Assembly (NCBI RefSeq): GCF_900099735.1
Contig: NZ_FNDT01000001.1
Location: forward strand, 427,722-491,721
Source: Arthrobacter subterraneus
GTDB lineage: Bacteria > Actinomycetota > Actinomycetes > Actinomycetales > Micrococcaceae
Reading direction: 5' to 3'
Length of the DNA: 64,000 nt
Made by a program: the position numbers and the translations under genes. Below the pieces are notes generated by a model. That model did no database searches, was not told where the DNA came from, and saw only the letters and a program-made list of their open reading frames with translations. Positions 42,712 to 51,597 of the stretch are shown here, piece after piece. Positions within the stretch are counted from its first letter, which is position 1. Each line of letters opens with the position of its first letter.

Positions 42712-43155
42712 ATGGCGGAGCAACCCCTCGACGACGTCGACCGCAAGATCCTGGCCGAGCTCACCCGGGACGGCCGGCTCTCGGTAACGGCGGTGGCGGA
42801 AAACGTCCACATTTCCCGCGCGCACGCCTACTCACGGATTGCGCGGCTGACGGAAACCGGGGTGCTGACCAAGTTCACCGCGCTGATCGACCCGATCAAG
42901 GCCGGCCTCAGGTCCTCGGCCTACGTGACACTGAAGGTCCGCCAGCACTCATGGCGGGAGCTAAGGGAGCAGCTGCGGGCGATCCCGGAGGTGCACCACA
43001 TTGCGCTGGTCGGCGGGGACTTCGACGTCATCCTCCTGGTGCGCGCCGAAGACAATGTGGATCTGCGGCGGGTGATCTTCGACCAGCTGCAGTCCATGCC
43101 CGGGGTGCTGGACACGCAGACCTTCCTGGTGTTCGAGGACATGGACACCCGCTAG
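42712..43155 (+). CDS. bkdR: Lrp/AsnC family regulator (probable BkdR)
   Basis: 147 residues. N-terminal helix-turn-helix: LDDVDRKILAELTRDGRLSV...HISRAHAYSRIARL (about 5-55), then the RAM/AsnC ligand-binding domain with VRQHSWRELREQLRAIPEV and HIALVGGDFDVILLVRA. Lrp-type proteins bind amino acids and form octamers on paired operators. The divergent position next to bkdABC matches BkdR arrangements in other bacteria, where branched-chain amino acids act as the signal. Two dyads lie in the shared gap. The symbol is from context. Confidence 0.85.
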   Translation: MAEQPLDDVDRKILAELTRDGRLSVTAVAENVHISRAHAYSRIARLTETGVLTKFTALIDPIKAGLRSSAYVTLKVRQHSWRELREQLRAIPEVHHIALVGGDFDVILLVRAEDNVDLRRVIFDQLQSMPGVLDTQTFLVFEDMDTR

Positions 43156-43182
43156 CGCTTTTTCCCACGCGCGTGTCCCCGG

Positions 43183-43917
43183 TCAGGGTTCTCCACGCAG
43201 CACGTCAACGTGCACGTGGTCGAGATGGCGGAGGATATCGTTGCCGGGATCCGGGGCTTCATAGTTGTGCCATCCGCCGCGGGCCAGGTGCGCGCTCCAG
43301 AACAGGTCATCGAAGATGACGTACTGGATGTCCAGCTCCTCGGCATGCGCCACCAGCCAGTGAGCCAGAATCCAGCCCTGACGCCGGTTTTCCTCGCTCA
43401 CCGGCCGGAAGAAGATGTCAATGGCCCGACCGTCGTAATGGGTCGAGTCCGCTCCGTGGCCCTGATCGACCCCGCCTGGGGCAAACCCGCCCAGGCTCTG
43501 GTCGCCGAACACGCCGGCCATCTCCTTCCGCAGCCGTTCAGCGCGCGGCGTCAGGCCCGTGGCGGTGGGTTCCTGTTGCTGCAGGTCGCCCGCAGCCGAT
43601 CCGCGGCAGCTCAGGCTGGGGCCGGCGTCATCAGGCGGTCCGTCGGCCAGTCGCTGCAGCACTGCCTGGTCGATACCGGAAATGTCCGGGGCCTCGAGCC
43701 CGCGGGCGAGGAGCGCGACTGCCGTGGTGGCCAGCCGGGCCTCATCCCGGTCAAGCCCGATTTCCCCCTCGGAAGTCTCGACGGTGCATTCGGTCAGTGC
43801 CGGTAGCAGGCCGCTCCCGGCGCGAAGGCCGGCCGACAAGCCGGATCCGGAGAACACCGCAGTGGAGGCCAGCCCGAGAAGCAGCAGGCCCACCAGCAAC
43901 CAACCCACTTTTCGCAC
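43183..43917 (-). CDS. secreted or membrane-anchored protein with M15-like C-terminal domain
   Basis: 244 residues from a GTG at 43917 preceded by GGAAGG. The N-terminus is a signal or anchor (VGWLLVGLLLLGLASTAVF, 4-22). The C-terminal half contains THYDGRAIDIFF and HLDHVHVDVL, a D-x-H...H-x-D-H-x-H pattern like that of metal-binding M15-type folds and of the ARB_07466-like domain. Typical S-x-H-x7-D and catalytic Glu positions are only partly matched, so activity is uncertain. Two or three Cys in the middle region may form a disulfide. Convergent with the lrp-type gene and divergent from lctP. Confidence 0.7.
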   Translation of the reverse strand: MRKVGWLLVGLLLLGLASTAVFSGSGLSAGLRAGSGLLPALTECTVETSEGEIGLDRDEARLATTAVALLARGLEAPDISGIDQAVLQRLADGPPDDAGPSLSCRGSAAGDLQQQEPTATGLTPRAERLRKEMAGVFGDQSLGGFAPGGVDQGHGADSTHYDGRAIDIFFRPVSEENRRQGWILAHWLVAHAEELDIQYVIFDDLFWSAHLARGGWHNYEAPDPGNDILRHLDHVHVDVLRGEP

Positions 43918-44024
43918 GGTAACCTTCCAGCTGCAACAGAGGAACTGGAAACCTTAACTCTTGGCCCTCGATGGTGGTTCCTGCGCCGTTCGTCGCAAAT
44001 AACTACCAAAGCTCTTTAAAACTG

Positions 44025-44053
44025 TTGACCATAACTCGGGACAACTTTAGGCT
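44025..44053 (+). promoter_or_regulatory. predicted lctP promoter
   Basis: TTGACC (44025-44030), 17-bp spacer, TAGGCT (44048-44053). The operator-like motif 44077-44092 begins 24 bp after the -10. Confidence 0.6.
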
Positions 44054-44076
44054 TCATCCACTGGATAAAAGATTTA

Positions 44077-44092
44077 TTTCACAATACGGAAT
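44077..44092 (+). promoter_or_regulatory. operator-like site O1 at lctP
   Basis: TTTCACAATACGGAAT, an imperfect palindrome downstream of the predicted start point. It resembles O2 and O3 at glcD and glcB. Confidence 0.55.
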
Positions 44093-44113
44093 ATGGTCAG
44101 AGAGGACCACGTT

Positions 44114-45943
44114 TTGGATAATCTTGCTGTACTCAGCCTCCTAGCATTAGCTCCAATTCTCATCGTCGGCGTACTGCTTGCCGGATTCCGCTGGCCCGCA
44201 AAGTATGCGATGCCCGTGGGCTACGTCGTCGCAGTCCTCGTTGCCTTGTTCGTTTGGCAAATGGACTTCACGGGAATCCTTGCAGCCTCCCTCGAAGGCC
44301 TGATCACGGCCGCCACACTGCTCTATATCGTGTTCGGCGCCCTGTTGCTCTTGTCGACCCTGACAATCGGCGGCGCGATGGCGACCATCCGGGCCGGTTT
44401 TGACAATATCTCCGCGGACCGGCGTGTGCAGGCCATCATCATCGGTTGGCTCTTCGGCTCGTTCATTGAAGGTGCTTCGGGATTCGGGACTCCCGCCGCC
44501 GTCGTCGCGCCGTTGCTGCTGGCGATGGGTTTTCCTGCGATGGCAGCTGTCATGGTCGGCCTGATCATCCAGAGCACGCCGGTAAGCTTCGGCGCGGTCG
44601 GCACTCCAATCATTGTCGGCGTCGGTAACGGACTGGGCGGAGATCCCGCAGTCGCAGAACGGATATCCGTCCTTGGCTTGACGATGCCGGAATTCGTTGC
44701 CTCCATTGGGTTCCAGGTCGCGGCGATCCACGCGACCGTCGGGCTGCTCATTCCGCTGATCCTGGTCTGCATGCTGACCGGGTTCTTCGGACCTGAGCGC
44801 CGGTTCCGTGACGGACTCGCGATCTGGCCGTTTGCGCTGTATTCCTCACTGGCCATGACCGTTCCCTACGTACTCGTTGCGCGGTTCCTCGGACCGGAGT
44901 TCCCATCGCTCTTCGGTGGTCTGATCGGGTTGACGCTGGTGATGTTCACGTCGAGCCGGGGATTCCTCATGCCCAAGGAAACCTTCGATTTCGGCCCGAG
45001 GTCCTCCTGGTCCGATCGTTGGATGGGAACGATAGAGCCAAGCAAGGCAACCGACGTTTCCACGCACATGAGCATCGTGCGCGCCTGGGCGCCCTATGTC
45101 CTGATGGCTACGCTGCTGGTTGCAACACGGGTAATTCCATCGCTGAAGACCTACCTCACCGGCATCGCCATTCCCTTCGAGAACATCCTTGGAACCGGCA
45201 TCACCACCTCGGTACAGCCCTTCTATTCGCCGGCCTTCCTACTGATCCTCGCCTCGGTCTTCGCCTACCTGCTGCACCGCATGAATGGTGCGCAGATCGC
45301 ACAAACAGTAAAGATCTCCGGTAGGCAACTCGCAGGAACCGCCGTCGCCCTGCTGTTCGCAGTTCCCCTCGTGCGGGTGCTGATCCAGTCCGGACCGGAC
45401 CTCAACGCCTCAGGACTTTCCAGCATGCCGGTAACGCTCGCGGAGGGTGCCGCGGCGCTGACCGGCAGTTCCTGGCCGGCCATCGCACCCTGGATCGGAG
45501 CGCTCGGAGCTTTCGTTGCCGGCTCCAACACTGTCTCGAACCTGACGTTCGCCCAGTTCCAGTTCTCCACCGGCAATGCCATCGGCGTGCCCCCCGAGCA
45601 GGTCGTTGCTGCGCAGGCCGTCGGTGGTGCCGGCGGAAACCCAGTGGCGATTCACAACATCGTTGCCGCCGCCGCCACGGTGGGCCTGCTGGGCAGGGAG
45701 GGAGACCTCCTGCGGAAGACCGTGCTGGTCACCATCTACTACTCATTCACTGCCGGAGCGGTAGCTTTTGTCTTCATCCACGGAATCGGCCTGAACCTCG
45801 GAACCGTGATGCTCGTGGCACTCGTTACAGGACTGGCTTTCCTGGCCCGCTGGATGATTCGGCAGAAGCCGGCCTTCCCTGGTGCAGTGCCTGCAGAGGA
45901 AAAGGACGTTGCAGTGCTTGCAGAGGAAAAGGACCCGGCCTGA
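44114..45943 (+). CDS. lctP: L-lactate/glycolate permease (LctP family)
   Basis: 609 residues when started at TTG 44114, which has AGAGAGGA 8 nt upstream. The in-frame ATG at 44093 touches the operator-like site and has no ribosome site. About 13-14 membrane segments; [22 protein letters not shown] and [16 protein letters not shown] segments and [15 protein letters not shown] are signatures of the LctP/GlcA family, which imports lactate or glycolate with protons. The two acidic repeats at the end ([17 protein letters not shown]) are an internal duplication. The neighbouring GlcD and malate synthase G genes make glycolate a likely substrate. Transcription ends at a strong terminator. Confidence 0.92.
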   Translation: MDNLAVLSLLALAPILIVGVLLAGFRWPAKYAMPVGYVVAVLVALFVWQMDFTGILAASLEGLITAATLLYIVFGALLLLSTLTIGGAMATIRAGFDNISADRRVQAIIIGWLFGSFIEGASGFGTPAAVVAPLLLAMGFPAMAAVMVGLIIQSTPVSFGAVGTPIIVGVGNGLGGDPAVAERISVLGLTMPEFVASIGFQVAAIHATVGLLIPLILVCMLTGFFGPERRFRDGLAIWPFALYSSLAMTVPYVLVARFLGPEFPSLFGGLIGLTLVMFTSSRGFLMPKETFDFGPRSSWSDRWMGTIEPSKATDVSTHMSIVRAWAPYVLMATLLVATRVIPSLKTYLTGIAIPFENILGTGITTSVQPFYSPAFLLILASVFAYLLHRMNGAQIAQTVKISGRQLAGTAVALLFAVPLVRVLIQSGPDLNASGLSSMPVTLAEGAAALTGSSWPAIAPWIGALGAFVAGSNTVSNLTFAQFQFSTGNAIGVPPEQVVAAQAVGGAGGNPVAIHNIVAAAATVGLLGREGDLLRKTVLVTIYYSFTAGAVAFVFIHGIGLNLGTVMLVALVTGLAFLARWMIRQKPAFPGAVPAEEKDVAVLAEEKDPA

Positions 45944-46003
45944 CGAAGAACAAATGCCCCTGGGACCGCCTACGGTCACGAGGGACGGCTCAGGTAAGAA
46001 ACA

Positions 46004-46047
46004 CCAAATAAAAGGACGGTAGCGAAGGCTACCGTCCTTTTATTTGG
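46004..46047. terminator. bidirectional terminator between lctP and glcD
   Basis: 20-bp perfect stem CCAAATAAAAGGACGGTAGC (46004-46023) / reverse complement (46028-46047) with loop GAAG. T-rich and A-rich ends give terminators for both convergent genes. Confidence 0.93.
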
Positions 46048-46057
46048 AGCGATGAAT

Positions 46058-47422
46058 TCAGATGGCCTTGCCCGGGTTCAGGATTCCATCGGGATCCAGC
46101 GCGTCCTTGATGATTCGATGCACGTCCATCGACACCTCGCCAAGCTCGGGTAGCAGCCAATCCCGCTTGAGAAGCCCGACGCCGTGCTCCCCGGTCAACG
46201 TTCCGCCGAGACGCTTCGCGAGGTGGAACATCTCGCCCAGTGCAACCTTCGCAGGCCCCTCGGTCACCGAATCCTCCTCATTGAGAACAAGCATCGGATG
46301 CAGGTTGCCGTCAGATGCGTGAACCACGGTGAAAATCCGGACCCCGGTCCTTGCCGTTATGTCCTCGAGGCCCAGCGCCACTTCTGCGAGGCGGCCCCGG
46401 GGTACTCCGATATCGCCGATGGACACCCGGCCCAGCTTTTCAAGGGAGGGGATCGCCTCACGGCGGGCCATGAGAAGGCGGTCTGCTTCCTCGGCGTCTG
46501 CGGCTTTTTCGAAGGAGGTGGCGAAGGGCTTGATGGCTTCAATGAGGACGTCCTGTTCAAGGTAGGCTCCGAACCCGTCGGTTTGTGCGAGGAGGAATGC
46601 CCCGCCGCGGCTTCGGTAGTCGGTACCCAGTGCCATGTCCACAGCCTCGAGGGTTTGCCCGTCGATCAGTTCCAGGAGCGACGGTTGGATTCGTGCGGCG
46701 ATGACGGCTGACGCTGCAGCAGCGGCCGTGGCGAAATCCGGGAAAAAGGCTGCCACCGTCGCAGTAGAGACGGGGAGCGGGCGGAGGCGCAGTGTCGCTT
46801 CAACCACCACTCCAAGCGTTCCTTCGGAACCCGTTATCAGGGCGTTGAGATCGTATCCGGTAACCCCCTTGAGCGTTTCACGGCCTGTCCTCAACGTCCT
46901 GCCGTCCGCAAGGACCACCTGCAGGGCCAGCACGGCCTCCCGGGTAACGCCGTATTTCGCGCACCGCATCCCTCCGGCATTGGTTGCAATATTCCCGCCT
47001 ATCGAACATATGGCGGTACTGGCAGGGTCCGGCGCGTAGAAGAGACCGTATTCGCCTGCGGCGGCATTCAGTTCAGCATTGAGGACGCCCGGCTGGACAA
47101 CCGCGAGCTGCTCCACCGGGTCGATCCGGAGGATGCTGTTCATCCGGGACAGATCAAGGACAATTTCGCCTGATCTCGCCGATGCGCCGGCGGCAAGACC
47201 TGTCCCTGCTCCACGCGTCACAACCGGCGTACGGTTGGCGGCGGCAAGGCGCATGGTCGTCACGACGTCGTCGGCCGACTCGGCGAAGACAACGCCGTCC
47301 GGAGCAGAGGCGGAGACGTAGCCCGACCTGTCGGTACTCGCCCTCCACCTGTCCGCTTCCGAGACGGAAGCGTGGCGTAAGCCCTCAAGAACCCTGGCAG
47401 TCGAACTGGCTTGAACCGTCAT
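46058..47422 (-). CDS. glcD: FAD-linked 2-hydroxyacid oxidase (GlcD-like)
   Basis: 454 residues from the ATG at 47422, with AAGGAG about 10 nt upstream; the long frame beyond is non-native. PF01565-type FAD domain: TPVVTRGAGTGLAAGASA, LDLSRMNSILRIDP, AICSIGGNIATNAGGMRCAKYG. The C-terminal oxidase domain has HASDGNLHPMLVLNE and GGTLTGEHGVGLLKRDWL with the active-site His residues. In Escherichia coli glycolate oxidase also needs GlcE and GlcF; neither is present here, so this is a single-subunit form or pairs with other proteins. D-lactate dehydrogenase is the alternative. Linkage to lctP and glcB favours glycolate to glyoxylate. Confidence 0.9.
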   Translation of the reverse strand: MTVQASSTARVLEGLRHASVSEADRWRASTDRSGYVSASAPDGVVFAESADDVVTTMRLAAANRTPVVTRGAGTGLAAGASARSGEIVLDLSRMNSILRIDPVEQLAVVQPGVLNAELNAAAGEYGLFYAPDPASTAICSIGGNIATNAGGMRCAKYGVTREAVLALQVVLADGRTLRTGRETLKGVTGYDLNALITGSEGTLGVVVEATLRLRPLPVSTATVAAFFPDFATAAAAASAVIAARIQPSLLELIDGQTLEAVDMALGTDYRSRGGAFLLAQTDGFGAYLEQDVLIEAIKPFATSFEKAADAEEADRLLMARREAIPSLEKLGRVSIGDIGVPRGRLAEVALGLEDITARTGVRIFTVVHASDGNLHPMLVLNEEDSVTEGPAKVALGEMFHLAKRLGGTLTGEHGVGLLKRDWLLPELGEVSMDVHRIIKDALDPDGILNPGKAI

Positions 47423-47482
47423 CTCACAAAACTCCTTCGTCATGCGTAAACATCCTGCAGCGAGCCTCGGCGCTCTATGTGA

Positions 47483-47498
47483 TTTCGCAATGTGAGAA
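47483..47498 (-). promoter_or_regulatory. operator-like site O2 at glcD
   Basis: On the minus strand TTCTCACATTGCGAAA, beginning 15 bp after the glcD -10 TATTAT. Shares CACAWTRYGRRAW with O1 and O3. Confidence 0.55.
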
Positions 47499-47665
47499 AA
47501 AACTTTTGCAGGATAATAAACACTACTTTTGAGAAGAGGAGGGGTCAACGGATTATGGGTTTCCTCGATGAGGAGCGGCAACCATGAGGCGAACGGTGGC
47601 CCCTGTGAGATAAACGGCCGCAGGCATGGAACTCGCGTGGAAGAGACCGCTGTCGGGCCATCATT

Positions 47666-47701
47666 GCCTGCCTGAGGATTGACGCCTGCCTGAGGATTGA
47701 C
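47666..47701. repeat. 18-bp perfect tandem duplication upstream of glcB
   Basis: GCCTGCCTGAGGATTGAC at 47666-47683 and 47684-47701, ending two bases before the TTGACA of the glcB promoter. Each copy carries a TTGAC, so it duplicates a -35-like hexamer. Confidence 0.9.
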
Positions 47702-47702
47702 G

Positions 47703-47731
47703 TTGACAGCGACGCCCCCGGTGGTTAGGTT
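47703..47731 (+). promoter_or_regulatory. predicted glcB promoter
   Basis: TTGACA (47703-47708), 17-bp spacer, TAGGTT (47726-47731). Transcription should begin near 47738, just before O3. Confidence 0.65.
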
Positions 47732-47750
47732 CGTCCTACTGGTAAATTTT

Positions 47751-47766
47751 TTCCACATTATGAGAA
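47751..47766 (+). promoter_or_regulatory. operator-like site O3 at glcB
   Basis: TTCCACATTATGAGAA, 20 bp after the -10 and 18 bp before the start codon. Matches O2 (as written on the plus strand) at 12 of 16 positions. Confidence 0.55.
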
Positions 47767-47783
47767 CTCGAAGGACAAGCCGT

Positions 47784-49976
47784 ATGCCAAATTATTTGGA
47801 GACCAGCGGACTAAGCGTTGCCGAAGAGCTGTACACCTTTGTCCGCGAGGAAGCGCTGCCCGGTACGGGGATCAAAGAGCAAGCATTTTGGGCGGGTGCA
47901 GCCGAGCTCATCCGGGAATTCTCGCCCCGGATCCGCGAACTTCTGGCAACCCGTGACCGGATACAGCAGCAAATCGACGAGTACCACCGCTCCCGCGGTA
48001 CGGAGGCCCTGGATCCGGACGAGTACGAGAAGTTCCTCCGGTCGATCGGCTATCTGGTGGAGGAGCCCGGGGACTTCAGCATCTCCACCGACGGGGTCGA
48101 CCCGGAGATCGCCACCGTGTCCGGGCCCCAGCTGGTGGTCCCCCTGCTCAACGCGCGCTTCGCAGCGAACGCTGCCAATGCCCGCTGGGGTTCACTGTAT
48201 GACGCACTCTATGGCACAGACGCCATCGACCAGGCCGAGGGCCGCGAGCTCACCTCCAGCTACAATCCGGTCCGTGGAGCCGCCGTCGTGGCACAGGGGC
48301 GGCAGTTCCTGAACGACCACTTCGAGCTGGCCAACGGATCCCACGCAGACGTCACCGGCTACCGGGTCTCGGACGGCAGCCTTGTGGCAGAGACCGCTTC
48401 AGGCACAACCGGCCTGGCGGAGCCGGACCAGTTCGCAGGGTACCGGGGCTCCGCAGACCTGCCGGAAGCTCTGCTGCTCCGCCACCACGGGTTGCACATC
48501 GAGATCCAGATCGATCGTCAGCACCCGATCGGCTCGGGAGATCCGGCCGGCGTCAAGGACATCGTGCTGGAATCCGCTATCACCACCATCATGGACCTCG
48601 AGGACTCCGTTGCCGCGGTCGATGCCCCGGACAAGGTGGCGGGTTACCGCAACTGGCTGCAGCTCATGCAGGGCACCCTGACCGCCGACATCGAAAAGGG
48701 CGGCCAAACTTTCACCCGCCGGCTCAACGAGGACCGCGTATACACGGCAGCGGATGGATCAGAACTGACTTTGCCTGGCCGCTCACTGCTTCTCATCCGC
48801 CAGGTCGGCCACCTCATGACCAGCGACGCGGTACTGGATTCAGCCGGCACTCCGGTGCCTGAGGAAATCCTTGACGCCCTCTTCACCGGCCTTGGCTCGC
48901 TGCACGACCTGCGCGGCCCGAACGCCGGCCGCAACTCACGCGCGGGCTCGGTGTATGTGGTGAAGCCGAAGATGCACGGCCCTGCTGAAGTTGCCGTGGC
49001 GTGCGCCCTGCTAGCGGGAGCCGAGGGCGTCCTGGGCCTTGACCCGCGCACCCTGAAAATCGGCATCATGGACGAAGAACGCCGTACTTCCGCCAATCTG
49101 AAAGCCTGTATCTGGGAGGCGCGGGAACGCGTCGCCTTCATCAACACGGGATTCCTGGACCGTACCGGCGATGAGATCCACACCTCCATGCTCGCAGGCC
49201 CGATGGTCCGCAAAGCCGACATGCGTAACTCCAGCTGGATCGCGGCCTACGAGGATGCCAACGTCGACATCGGTCTGGAATGCGGGTTCGGAGGTCGGGC
49301 CCAGATCGGCAAGGGCATGTGGGCAGCTCCTGACAACATGGCGGACATGCTCGTCCAGAAGGTCGCCCACCCACGTGCCGGGGCTGACTGCGCCTGGGTT
49401 CCCTCCCCCACCGCGGCAACGCTGCACGCCATCCACTACCACGAGGTGGATGTGGATGCCCGGCAGTCCGAGCTCACCGGAAAGCGCCGATCAACGCTGC
49501 GGCAGCTTCTCACCATCCCTGTCGGCGACCCGGCCGACTGGACTGACGAGGACCGGCGCAACGAGCTGGACAACAACATCCAGAGCACCCTCGGCTATAT
49601 TGTGCGCTGGGTGAACGACGGCGTCGGCTGTTCCAAGGTTCCGGACCTTTCCGGCACGGCACTCATGGAAGACCGCGCCACCTGCCGCATCAGCTCACAG
49701 CACGTTGCCAACTGGCTTATGCACGGCATTGTGAGCAGGGACGATGTTGAGGCGTCACTGCAAAGGATGGCCGCGATAGTCGATGAACAGAACAGCTCTG
49801 ACCCCGGGTACACACCCATGGCGCCCGGCTTTGACACCGAGGCATTCCTGGCTGCGCGGGAGCTGGTTCTCGAGGGCGCCGCTCAACCCTCCGGGTACAC
49901 CGAACCTGTCCTGCACAGCCGCCGTGCCTTGCGCAAGCAGGCTATCCCCGACAACCTGACAAGGAACACACTATGA
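47784..49976 (+). CDS. glcB: malate synthase G
   Basis: 730 residues from the ATG at 47784 (GAAGGAC 7 nt upstream); malate synthase G is normally about 723-730 residues, so the longer frame to 47697 is not needed. It condenses glyoxylate with acetyl-CoA to malate. [20 protein letters not shown] carries the Mg2+-binding Glu/Asp region, [12 protein letters not shown] and [17 protein letters not shown] the catalytic Arg/Glu area, and [16 protein letters not shown] the family signature. [27 protein letters not shown] and [18 protein letters not shown] are the usual C-terminal domain. It is co-transcribed with the GlcG/HbpS gene (ATGA overlap). Confidence 0.95.
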   Translation: MPNYLETSGLSVAEELYTFVREEALPGTGIKEQAFWAGAAELIREFSPRIRELLATRDRIQQQIDEYHRSRGTEALDPDEYEKFLRSIGYLVEEPGDFSISTDGVDPEIATVSGPQLVVPLLNARFAANAANARWGSLYDALYGTDAIDQAEGRELTSSYNPVRGAAVVAQGRQFLNDHFELANGSHADVTGYRVSDGSLVAETASGTTGLAEPDQFAGYRGSADLPEALLLRHHGLHIEIQIDRQHPIGSGDPAGVKDIVLESAITTIMDLEDSVAAVDAPDKVAGYRNWLQLMQGTLTADIEKGGQTFTRRLNEDRVYTAADGSELTLPGRSLLLIRQVGHLMTSDAVLDSAGTPVPEEILDALFTGLGSLHDLRGPNAGRNSRAGSVYVVKPKMHGPAEVAVACALLAGAEGVLGLDPRTLKIGIMDEERRTSANLKACIWEARERVAFINTGFLDRTGDEIHTSMLAGPMVRKADMRNSSWIAAYEDANVDIGLECGFGGRAQIGKGMWAAPDNMADMLVQKVAHPRAGADCAWVPSPTAATLHAIHYHEVDVDARQSELTGKRRSTLRQLLTIPVGDPADWTDEDRRNELDNNIQSTLGYIVRWVNDGVGCSKVPDLSGTALMEDRATCRISSQHVANWLMHGIVSRDDVEASLQRMAAIVDEQNSSDPGYTPMAPGFDTEAFLAARELVLEGAAQPSGYTEPVLHSRRALRKQAIPDNLTRNTL

Positions 49977-50401
49977 GTCTGACCTACGCGCTCGCCCAGT
50001 CCATCATCACCGACGCCCTGGCGGCAGGGCAGCAGCACGGTTTCAAGCCGCTGACCGTCGTCGTGCTCGACGCCGGCGGCCACGTCATCGCCGCCGCACG
50101 CCAGGACGGCGCCTCGAACAACCGTTTTGAAATCGCACAGGGCAAGGCGTACGGTGCGTTGGCCCTGGGCATGGGTTCGCGTGCCATCATGGAGCGGGCC
50201 GAGCAGCAGGCCTACTTCATCGCAGCTGCAACTGCCACACTGGGTGGCCGGCTGATCCCGGTACCCGGTGGCGTCCTGATTCGGGACAGCGACGGCATCA
50301 TCCAGGGTGCCGTGGGAATCAGCGGTGACAGCTCCGACAACGACGAGACTGCGGCGTCGACGGCGATTGAAGCTTCCGGCCTGACGGCACAGGTGGACTG
50401 A
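49973..50401 (+). CDS. glcG: GlcG/HbpS family protein
   Basis: 142 residues. The GlcG/HbpS domain binds haem in Streptomyces HbpS and is of unknown function in glycolate operons. [25 protein letters not shown]...[15 protein letters not shown] and [30 protein letters not shown] are the typical stretches. There is no signal peptide, so the protein should be cytosolic. Its ATG overlaps the glcB stop, supporting a role in glycolate use. A strong terminator follows. Confidence 0.88.
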   Translation: MSLTYALAQSIITDALAAGQQHGFKPLTVVVLDAGGHVIAAARQDGASNNRFEIAQGKAYGALALGMGSRAIMERAEQQAYFIAAATATLGGRLIPVPGGVLIRDSDGIIQGAVGISGDSSDNDETAASTAIEASGLTAQVD

Positions 50402-50710
50402 CTACTGCCGCTTCATGCAGGGCCGGGGAGGCGTACGTCTCCCCGGCCCTGCCTGCTTCTGTTGAGTGACGGAGCTGTGTTCGCGGACATCACATAGCGA
50501 AGAAGAAGATGGCCGGGATGCCCGCCGTACTGGAAAGTGACATCCCGTTCTGAATGTCACCGTCCCCCATGAGGCCCCCACGACAGGCGTCCCGACCACC
50601 TGTCCCAGTAAATGCCACGAAAAGACAAAATGTGGTCCCCTGGCGGAAATTACGCCGTATTGAGTTCAAACCGTTGCACAACCGGTTTCCCGGGTGTAAT
50701 AAACGAGGCA
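50402..50710. other. 309-bp gap with terminator, no supported gene
   Basis: The first 50 bp hold the glcB-glcG terminator. A 26-codon frame on the minus strand (50570-50490, ending IPAIFFFAM) has no ribosome site and was not called. The remaining bases show no recognised element; the enoyl-CoA hydratase gene ends at 50711. Confidence 0.55.
50417..50452 (+). terminator. terminator of glcB-glcG
   Basis: 14-bp perfect stem GCAGGGCCGGGGAG/CTCCCCGGCCCTGC with loop GCGTACGT, 16 bp after the glcG stop. Confidence 0.85.
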
Positions 50711-51490
50711 CTAACCCCGGAAAACCGGCGGCCGCTTCTCCTGGAAGGCCCGGAACCCTTCGGCGTAATCGGTGCTGCTGCACAGTTCACCCTGGGCGTG
50801 GTTCTCCTCCGTCACGGAGTCCCAGAGTCCCAACCTCCGGTCACGGATGGAGGCAACAAGTTCCTTCGACGCCCGGAAGGCTCCGGTGGCGCCCTCAGCT
50901 ACGCGTTCAACCGTGGATCTCGTGGACGCGAGCAGTTCCGCCGCTGGGAAGACCCTGCTGAAGAGCCCCCCGGCGACGGCGTCGGCGCCGCTCATCAGGT
51001 CCGCTGTGTAGATCAGGTCGAGCGTCCGGTGCGCGCCCAGGCGCTCCGTGAACAGCCAGTGGCCGCCGGAGTCCAGTGTTGCGCCCAGCTTGGCGAAGGG
51101 TGAACCGATTTTGGCGGAATCAGCAACGTAGACCACATCCGTGGCGATCAGGAGCCCGAGGCCCACGCCGAGGCAAGCACCGTGCGCAGCTGCGAAGGTG
51201 GGGGCCGGGAACGCCGCCATCTTCTTCAGCAGCGGGGTGACGAGCCCGTCCAGGTAGGCAACGGCGTCGTCGGTTTCAGGATCGACGCCGGAGATGTCCC
51301 GTCCCGCGCAGAAAGCCCTGCCCTCACCGCGCAGCAGCAGCGCACGGACGCGGCCGTCCGCTGCAGCGGAGGCGGCGTCGTCGTACGCTGCGGACAGCTC
51401 AGCGAGCGCGTCCTCGTTGAGGGAATTGAGCTTCCCCGGCGCGTTGAGGACTATCTCGGCGACGTTGTTCTCGATGGTCAGGTCGATCAT
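50711..51490 (-). CDS. enoyl-CoA hydratase/isomerase, phenylacetate pathway (PaaG/PaaF-like)
   Basis: 259 residues from the ATG at 51490 with GAGGAG upstream. Crotonase fold: LRGEGRAFCAGRDISGV forms the first oxyanion strand, AAHGACLGVGLGLLIATDVVY the second, and FAKLGATLDSGGHWLF resembles the ring-oxepin isomerase PaaG more than a plain hydratase. In the Paa pathway PaaG isomerises ring 1,2-epoxyphenylacetyl-CoA to the oxepin form. It lies just downstream of paaE, with an unusual 65-bp inverted repeat between the two genes. PaaF is the alternative, so no symbol is given. Confidence 0.82.
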   Translation of the reverse strand: MIDLTIENNVAEIVLNAPGKLNSLNEDALAELSAAYDDAASAAADGRVRALLLRGEGRAFCAGRDISGVDPETDDAVAYLDGLVTPLLKKMAAFPAPTFAAAHGACLGVGLGLLIATDVVYVADSAKIGSPFAKLGATLDSGGHWLFTERLGAHRTLDLIYTADLMSGADAVAGGLFSRVFPAAELLASTRSTVERVAEGATGAFRASKELVASIRDRRLGLWDSVTEENHAQGELCSSTDYAEGFRAFQEKRPPVFRG

Positions 51491-51513
51491 GCAAGCGCTC
51501 CTCTTCTTCTTCT

Positions 51514-51578
51514 GAAGTTTTTGTCGCCTATCTGCTGTTATGAGCGTGCGAAAACAGCAGAACGGCGACAAAAACTTC
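51514..51578. repeat. long inverted repeat between the hydratase gene and paaE
   Basis: Arms 51514-51539 and 51553-51578 pair as GAAGTTTTTGTCGCC/GGCGACAAAAACTTC plus TCTGCTGTT/AACAGCAGA, with one symmetric two-base mismatch (TA/AC) and a 13-nt loop. It is unlike the usual GC-rich terminators in this window and lies inside what looks like one operon. Confidence 0.9.
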
Positions 51579-51597
51579 CCGCGTTAGGCGACTCGGG

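Larger units (their letters stand above)
47423..47783. other. 361-bp divergent control region of glcD and glcB
   Basis: Holds the glcD -10 TATTAT (minus strand, 47518-47513), operator-like O2, an 18-bp tandem duplication, the glcB promoter and operator-like O3. No gene is supported here; the small frames are shadows. Confidence 0.7.

Noticed and set aside
46058-47758. Longer GlcD start at 47758
   Set aside because: The extra 112 residues cross the divergent control region and have no family similarity; ATG 47422 has a good ribosome site.
50490-50570. 26-codon minus-strand frame ending IPAIFFFAM
   Set aside because: No ribosome site, no known small-protein match, and no conserved neighbour; could be chance.
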